NCBI RefSeq assembly: GCF_024124905.1
Contig: NZ_JAMXST010000005.1
Coordinates: 597,593 to 661,592, forward strand
Source of the DNA: Cellulosimicrobium cellulans
Lineage (GTDB): Bacteria; Actinomycetota; Actinomycetes; Actinomycetales; Cellulomonadaceae
Reading direction: 5' to 3'
Length of the DNA stretch: 64,000 nt
Shown here: piece after piece, positions 60,045-64,000 of the stretch
Layout: every line of letters starts with the position of its first letter
How positions within the stretch are numbered: position 1 is the first letter of the stretch
Translations under genes and position numbers: made by a program
Notes under the pieces: generated by a model
The model's input: the letters and a program-made list of their open reading frames with translations, nothing else
What the model was told of the DNA's origin: nothing
Database searches by the model: none

Positions 60045-60419
60045 TCACCGCTCGGGCAGCGGAACGCTCCCGAGAAGATCGTCGATCTCGAGCTCTACCG
60101 GCGCACCCCCGGCACCGGGCATCTCCGCCACGGGGTCGGCCACCACGACGTCGTACCCCTCCTCCCGGAGGACACGGCGGACCTGCGCGAGGTCTGCCTC
60201 CGGGAGGACCAGCCAGTCGGGATCCTCGAGCGGCGCACAGACCACCTGGTGATCGGCGTCCAACGTCGTGCGCAGCTCCTGGAGCCACTCCACGCGCACC
60301 GGGCAGTACCCGTCGTCTGCTGCGGCGTCGGCCTCCGTGTCCCACACGCTCGCGCTCAGCGGCATGACGACCACGGCCGTCCCCGCTGCCCAGATCGCCA
60401 CGCTCTCCCGCACCGTCAC
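60045..60419 (-). CDS. Hypothetical protein
   Basis: 124 aa from GTG 60419, with TGAGGAG six bases upstream (in-frame GTG upstream is possible but poorer). A short hydrophobic section near the N-terminus (VAIWAAGTAVVVMPLSASVW) may be a signal or membrane helix. The rest is acidic, alpha/beta: WLQELRTTLDADHQVVCAPLEDPDWLVLPEADLAQVRRVLREEGYDVVVADP. No family recognised. Confidence 0.6.
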   Translation of the reverse strand: MTVRESVAIWAAGTAVVVMPLSASVWDTEADAAADDGYCPVRVEWLQELRTTLDADHQVVCAPLEDPDWLVLPEADLAQVRRVLREEGYDVVVADPVAEMPGAGGAPVELEIDDLLGSVPLPER

Positions 60420-60789
60420 GTGCTTCTCCTCAGGCACATTCCATCCACCCCTGTCCAACCGTTCCGTTCCGGAGGACGACTCGTGTCGCCTCCGTCCTCA
60501 CGTGGCCCGACGTGTGATGGTGCCGCATCCCGGCACCGTCCCTCGCCCCGCCTCATGCACCCGCCGTTCGGCTCTCGTCCGACCCCCAACACCCTGACCA
60601 GCCTCGACACCGCACGAGAGCATCCCTGCCTCACCCCTTCCGGGCATGTTGAATCACCCTCTCGATCACCACCTCGATCCGCGACACGATGTGCACCGTC
60701 TCGCATCTCAGTGGGTGAAGTCACACACGACCTGCCTCGTCGGGGCGGCGGCGCGGCCACGACGAGCATCTGAGGACGGGGCACCACGG
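60420..60789. other. 370-bp intergenic region before the ECF sigma factor
   Basis: No credible gene. It holds a 7-bp stem GAGGACG/CGTCCTC at about 60470-60500 and promoter space for the sigma factor to the right and the hypothetical gene to the left. No clear -35/-10 pair is seen. Confidence 0.5.
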
Positions 60790-61446
60790 ATGGACCTGAG
60801 CACTACCGACGAGCAGACGACGACCGGGCGCCGGTATGCACCGCGCCACCTCGACACGGGCGATACCGACACCGTGCTCTGCGAGCGTGCACGCGAGGGA
60901 GACCAGGAGGCGGTCGCCGAGCTCTGGCGCAGGCACTACCCGTACGCCCTGGTGGTCGCCCGCCGCTACACCCGCTCCCAGTGGGAAGCGGACGACCTCG
61001 CGGCGGAGGCCTTCACCCGCATCCTCATCCTCTTCCGACGCGGTCAGGGACCCGTCGAGTACGCACGGACCTACATCGCCCGGGCCGTGCGCAACGCCGC
61101 CACCGACCGTTCTCGACGCAAGACGCTCCCGACGGTGGAGATCGACGAGGCCGTCGACGTCCCCTCGGCCTACGACCTCGGTTCGCACGCGACGAGCTCG
61201 GTGGAGCTGGACGAGGCCGTGGAGGGCATGTCCGGCTGCTCGGAACGCCAGCGCTACGTCCTCTGGCAGGTCGCCATGGCCGGACGGACCGTGGCAGAGC
61301 TCGCGACCGAGCTCGACACGACTCCGAACGCCGTCTCCGCGCTCCTCGTCCGCGCTCGTGCGACGGTGCGTCGCACGATGGACGCGAACCGGGAGGCGCG
61401 CCGCACGGCCGCGCGACTGCGAGGCGCGGAGGCGGCCGGCCTCTGA
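60790..61446 (+). CDS. ECF-type RNA polymerase sigma factor
   Basis: 218 aa from ATG 60790. Region 2 is LCERAREGDQEAVAELWRRHYPYALVVARRYTRSQWEADDLAAEAFTRILILFRR, and region 4 is GCSERQRYVLWQVAMAGRTVAELATELDTTPNAVSALLVRARATVRRTM. No anti-sigma gene follows on the same strand; two small genes lie on the opposite strand. The target promoters are not known from the sequence. Confidence 0.92.
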   Translation: MDLSTTDEQTTTGRRYAPRHLDTGDTDTVLCERAREGDQEAVAELWRRHYPYALVVARRYTRSQWEADDLAAEAFTRILILFRRGQGPVEYARTYIARAVRNAATDRSRRKTLPTVEIDEAVDVPSAYDLGSHATSSVELDEAVEGMSGCSERQRYVLWQVAMAGRTVAELATELDTTPNAVSALLVRARATVRRTMDANREARRTAARLRGAEAAGL

Positions 61447-61459
61447 GCCGGCACCAGCG

Positions 61460-61696
61460 CTATCCCGCGGGCGGCGGAGACGATCTGCCGCCCGCGTGAC
61501 TCACCACCGTCCGATAGACCCGCAGTCTCTCCACCTGGAGCTCGGCGAACAGCGGCGCGTCGACCTCGTCCGCCGGCACCGCGAGGAGCCGCTCGAGGAT
61601 CTCCCGCTGCGCCGCGTCGAGCTCGTCCAGGCGACGCCGGTCTGCCGAGGTGAGGAGAGGCCACGTCTCCGTGTAGGTAGGAAGGTCCGCCGTCAT
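61460..61696 (-). CDS. Small helical hypothetical protein
   Basis: 78 aa. MTADLPTYTETWPLLTSADRRRLDELDAAQREILERLLAVPADEVDAPLFAELQVERLRVYRTVVSH with a Gly/Pro-rich end. It looks like a soluble helical protein with coiled-coil-like heptads. ATG 61696 overlaps the stop of the upstream HTH gene by four bases (ATGA), so they are coupled. Function unknown. Confidence 0.6.
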   Translation of the reverse strand: MTADLPTYTETWPLLTSADRRRLDELDAAQREILERLLAVPADEVDAPLFAELQVERLRVYRTVVSHAGGRSSPPPAG

Positions 61697-61917
61697 CGGT
61701 CGTTCTCCCGCGGGGACCCGCTGCGCACGACATCGAGCAGGTCGCCCGCCGTGTAGAGCGCGCGCCCGTCCGATGCTCGCAGGGTGCGCAACGCACCGCG
61801 TCGACCGAGCTCGACGAGGACGGTCTCGTCCACGCCGAACAGCCGGGACGCGGTCGAGGACGTCAGCAGACCGCAGTCCGGGTCGGCAGGATCGCTCGTC
61901 GCTCCCCAGAGCGTCAT
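61693..61917 (-). CDS. Small excisionase/MerR-like helix-turn-helix protein
   Basis: 74 aa from ATG 61917 (GTG 61926 possible). LLTSSTASRLFGVDETVLVELGRRGALRTLRASDGRALYTAGDLLDVVRS fits the single winged HTH of the excisionase/MerR-like group: strand, helix, turn, recognition helix, wing and Tyr before the last helix. It should bind DNA alone or with its coupled partner. Neighbouring wecB is on the same strand with a 12-bp gap upstream, so the operon may be wecB-HTH-small protein. Confidence 0.65.
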   Translation of the reverse strand: MTLWGATSDPADPDCGLLTSSTASRLFGVDETVLVELGRRGALRTLRASDGRALYTAGDLLDVVRSGSPRENDR

Positions 61918-61929
61918 CGCGACCACTAC

Positions 61930-63117
61930 CTACGAGACCAGGATCTCGGCGCGGTCCGCCGCCCCGGCATCGGTGGCCGCTCCACGCGCTGTGAGCATCG
62001 CTCGTAGCGCGATCACCGTACGCTCGGCCGCCCTACCGTCCCCGAACGGGTTCTCGGCACGAGCCATGCGGGCGTGGAACTGCTCGTTCGTGAGCAGCTC
62101 GCGCAACGTGCGCACGATGCGGTTCTGGTCCGTGCCGACGAGGACCGCGCCGCCGGCCTGGACGACCTCGGGCCGCTCCGTCGTGTCCCTCGTGACGATC
62201 ACTGGCACGTCGACCGCCGGCGCCTCCTCCTGGATGCCACCCGAGTCCGTGACCACGACGGTCGAGCGCGCGAGCAGATGACAGAACGGCGCGTAGTCCA
62301 TGGGCTCGGTCAGGTGGACGTTCGGCACCTCGGACAAGATCGGGACGACGATCTCTCGCACGAGCGGGTTGCGATGCATCGGGAGGACCACGAGAACGTC
62401 CGGGTAGAGGTTGGCGACGCGGACCAACGCTCCCGCGACCTCCCCGATCCCCGCACCCCACGACTCACGACGATGCGCAGTGACGAGCACAATACGGCGC
62501 CCCTGGGACACGGCCACATCGATCACCGGGTCGCCCGTCGAGCCCTGCCGCTCGACCGTACGCAGCAGGGCGTCGATCACGGTGTTGCCCGTGACGACGA
62601 CGTTCTCGCGCGGAACGTTCTCGACGTAGAGGTTGTGGGCCGCAGCCTCGGTCGGGGCGCAGTGCAGCGCCGCGACCGACCCCACGAACTTTCGGTTTCC
62701 CTCTTCAGGGAACGGCGAGTACACGTCACCGGTCCGCAGGCCGGCCTCGACGTGCACGACCGGGATCTGACGGTGGTACGCGGCGAGCGCCCCCGCGAAG
62801 GCGGTGCTCGTATCCCCCTGTACCACGACCGCGTCGACCGGGTGACGGTCCAGGTAGGCACCGAAACCCTGGAGAGCGCCGGCCACGACGTCGTCAAGCG
62901 ACTGGCCGTGCCGCAAGAGCCCGAGATCGTGGTCCGGAACGATCCCAAACAGGTCGTTCACCTGGTCGAGCATCTCGCGATGTTGACCCGACGTGACCAC
63001 GATGGGCGTCAGATCGCGCGACGACCGCAACGCCGCCACCACGGGCGCCATCTTCACCGCCTCGGGCCTCGTCCCGTAGAGCACGGCGATCCTGCGCCGG
63101 CTGCCATCAGTGCTCAT
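61930..63117 (-). CDS. wecB: UDP-N-acetylglucosamine 2-epimerase (non-hydrolysing)
   Basis: 395 aa from ATG 63117 with GAGGAG seven bases upstream. Signatures: VLYGTRPEAVKMAPVV, VTSGQHREMLDQVNDLFGI, VVQGDTSTAFAGALAAYHRQIPVVHVEAGLRTGDVYSPFPEEGNRK, and TDSGGIQEEAP. It interconverts UDP-GlcNAc and UDP-ManNAc, supplying ManNAc for wall glycopolymers. It heads the leftward cluster; the surface-protein gene lies on the opposite strand to the right. Confidence 0.95.
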   Translation of the reverse strand: MSTDGSRRRIAVLYGTRPEAVKMAPVVAALRSSRDLTPIVVTSGQHREMLDQVNDLFGIVPDHDLGLLRHGQSLDDVVAGALQGFGAYLDRHPVDAVVVQGDTSTAFAGALAAYHRQIPVVHVEAGLRTGDVYSPFPEEGNRKFVGSVAALHCAPTEAAAHNLYVENVPRENVVVTGNTVIDALLRTVERQGSTGDPVIDVAVSQGRRIVLVTAHRRESWGAGIGEVAGALVRVANLYPDVLVVLPMHRNPLVREIVVPILSEVPNVHLTEPMDYAPFCHLLARSTVVVTDSGGIQEEAPAVDVPVIVTRDTTERPEVVQAGGAVLVGTDQNRIVRTLRELLTNEQFHARMARAENPFGDGRAAERTVIALRAMLTARGAATDAGAADRAEILVS

Positions 63118-63349
63118 CGTCTTGCTCCTCGTCATCGTCCCGGAACGCCCCGTGCAGCGGGACAGACGAGAACGACCGAGCGCAATGACGGGGGGATGCC
63201 GTGCCGATACAGGCCGGGCTCGGTCGATGGGCTCACCCTGCGGTTCACACCGTCAGACCCACCCCCGACCCACCGTCTACCCCAGAGCAAGCCCAACCCG
63301 GTCACGGCACACACGCGCCCACAGACCGGCACACGGAAAGGGAAAAGAC

Positions 63350-64000
63350 ATGTCCTTTACCCCCCCCCCCCCCCCGCAGATAGGGGACTGAGAACAAGGG
63401 CGCGCCACTCCCTAGGACGCGCCGCCCGCGCCACCGCCGTAATCGGCCTGTGCGCCGGACTCACCCTCAGCAGCGCCACGCTCGCGAACGCGGCCCCGGC
63501 AACCGGCGAGGGAACCCAGTCCAACCTGCTCTACTCCGTCGACGGCGGGACCACCTGGACCGACACCGTCACCGCCGAGCGTGGCCAGCAGGTCCTGGCC
63601 CGCCTGTTCTACGACACCACCAAGGACACCCCGGTGACGGGCACGTCCCTGACCACCCAGATCCCCGACGGATTCACCTACGTCCCCGGCACCACCCGCA
63701 ACGTCCTGGCCCCCGGGTCGGACGTCACCACCGGCGCGGTCGGCGCGGAGACCAAGGCCGCCGCCGTCACCGACTCCGTCTGGACCGGCGACAACCTCCA
63801 GGTCTCCCCCTCGGCCGGGTTCAACGGCGAGTCCCACGCCTCCCAGACCGGCATCCTGCGCAACGGCACGAAGCGCTACCTCAACCTCCACCAGTGCAAC
63901 TGGAGGTCGGCAGCCGGCGGCGACACCAGCTGGGTCGGTAACACCACCGCCACCGCCGGCTTCGCCGGGTTCCAGACCGGAACAAACGCATCCAACTCTG
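63350..64000 (+). CDS. Cell-surface protein with phase-variable start (frame broken by poly-C)
   Basis: ATG 63350, with GGAAAGGG eight bases upstream, runs into 16 C (63360-63375) and stops at TGA 63389 after 13 codons. In the +1 shifted frame the reading is open from 63376 to the window end: a basic region RTRARHSLGRAARAT, hydrophobic core AVIGLCAGLTLSSATLA, cleavage after NAA, then a secreted domain (YSVDGGTTWTDTVTAERGQQV, LTTQIPDGFTYVPGTTRNV) resembling DUF11-type surface repeats. With 17 or 14 C the start and signal peptide are in frame. As given, the gene is off or the run is miscounted. A CTG start within the open frame is the alternative. Confidence 0.7.
63360..63375. repeat. Homopolymeric run of 16 C in a start-proximal codon
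   Basis: The run lies nine bases into the reading frame from ATG 63350. Slipped-strand changes of one base would switch the downstream secreted protein on or off. It is the only such tract noticed in the window. Confidence 0.9.

Overview
The window is about 74% G+C, with strong G/C third-position bias, many GTG starts, 4-bp GTGA/ATGA gene overlaps, LAxTG-type surface anchoring and class E sortase. This points to an actinobacterium of the Cellulomonas/Promicromonosporaceae group. The GH16 laminarinase with a ricin-type tail at 33.2-34.5 kb closely resembles, from memory, the yeast-lytic beta-1,3-glucanase of Cellulosimicrobium cellulans, so Cellulosimicrobium is the best guess (inference). I see no rRNA, tRNA, CRISPR array, transposase or integrase.

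Layout. 0-3.1 kb: an AAA ATPase plus a TPR/membrane partner cut by the window edge. 3.3-9.98 kb: housekeeping and specialised metabolism (tag, sdaA, an acetyltransferase, an MGT-type glycosyltransferase with a divergent TetR, a molybdopterin oxidoreductase with its flavin reductase). 10.1-12.7 kb: tandem lipoprotein serpins. 13.4-16.8 kb: a large secreted GH87-type alpha-1,3-glucanase. 17.6-26.2 kb: an App1-type phosphatase, an ECF sigma factor with its transmembrane partner, a DesK/NarL two-component system with a membrane protein, a ZIP transporter and an acyltransferase. 26.3-31.7 kb: an amino-acid permease, a purine permease behind an IclR-like operator, and an 8-oxoguanine/guanine-type deaminase. 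31.9-37.6 kb: an antiporter, the GH16 glucanase, a TetR/hydrolase pair with two operators, and a NYN-LOTUS protein. 37.6-38.8 kb: a low-GC two-gene island. 38.9-42.6 kb: an MFS/acetyltransferase/TetR operon and small genes. 42.7-45.5 kb: an eight-repeat LATTG surface protein. 45.7-48.2 kb: cstA and a YbdD-like gene. 49.6-51.5 kb: siderophore uptake under an iron box. 51.6-55.8 kb: a LytS/LytTR two-component system co-transcribed with a DUF485-like protein and a sodium:solute symporter. 55.8-57.2 kb: a DUF4143-type ATPase behind 23-bp repeats. 57.3-64.0 kb: small genes, a BldC-like regulator, sortase E, an ECF sigma factor, wecB, and the start of a surface protein whose frame is set by a run of 16 C.

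How parts connect. The GH87 and GH16 enzymes would attack alpha- and beta-1,3-glucans of fungal walls. The LytS/LytTR system sits 6 kb from cstA, and a LytTR-type direct repeat with 21-bp period lies upstream of cstA, suggesting one carboxylate (pyruvate/acetate) regulon. Sortase E can account for anchoring of the LATTG protein. Many first-in-operon genes have a -10-like hexamer 5-7 nt before the start codon and no ribosome binding site, which suggests widespread leaderless transcripts. The most unusual items are the poly-C phase switch at the right edge, the paired serpins that differ at the reactive-centre residue, and two 55-bp palindromes (25-5-25) in distant intergenic spaces.
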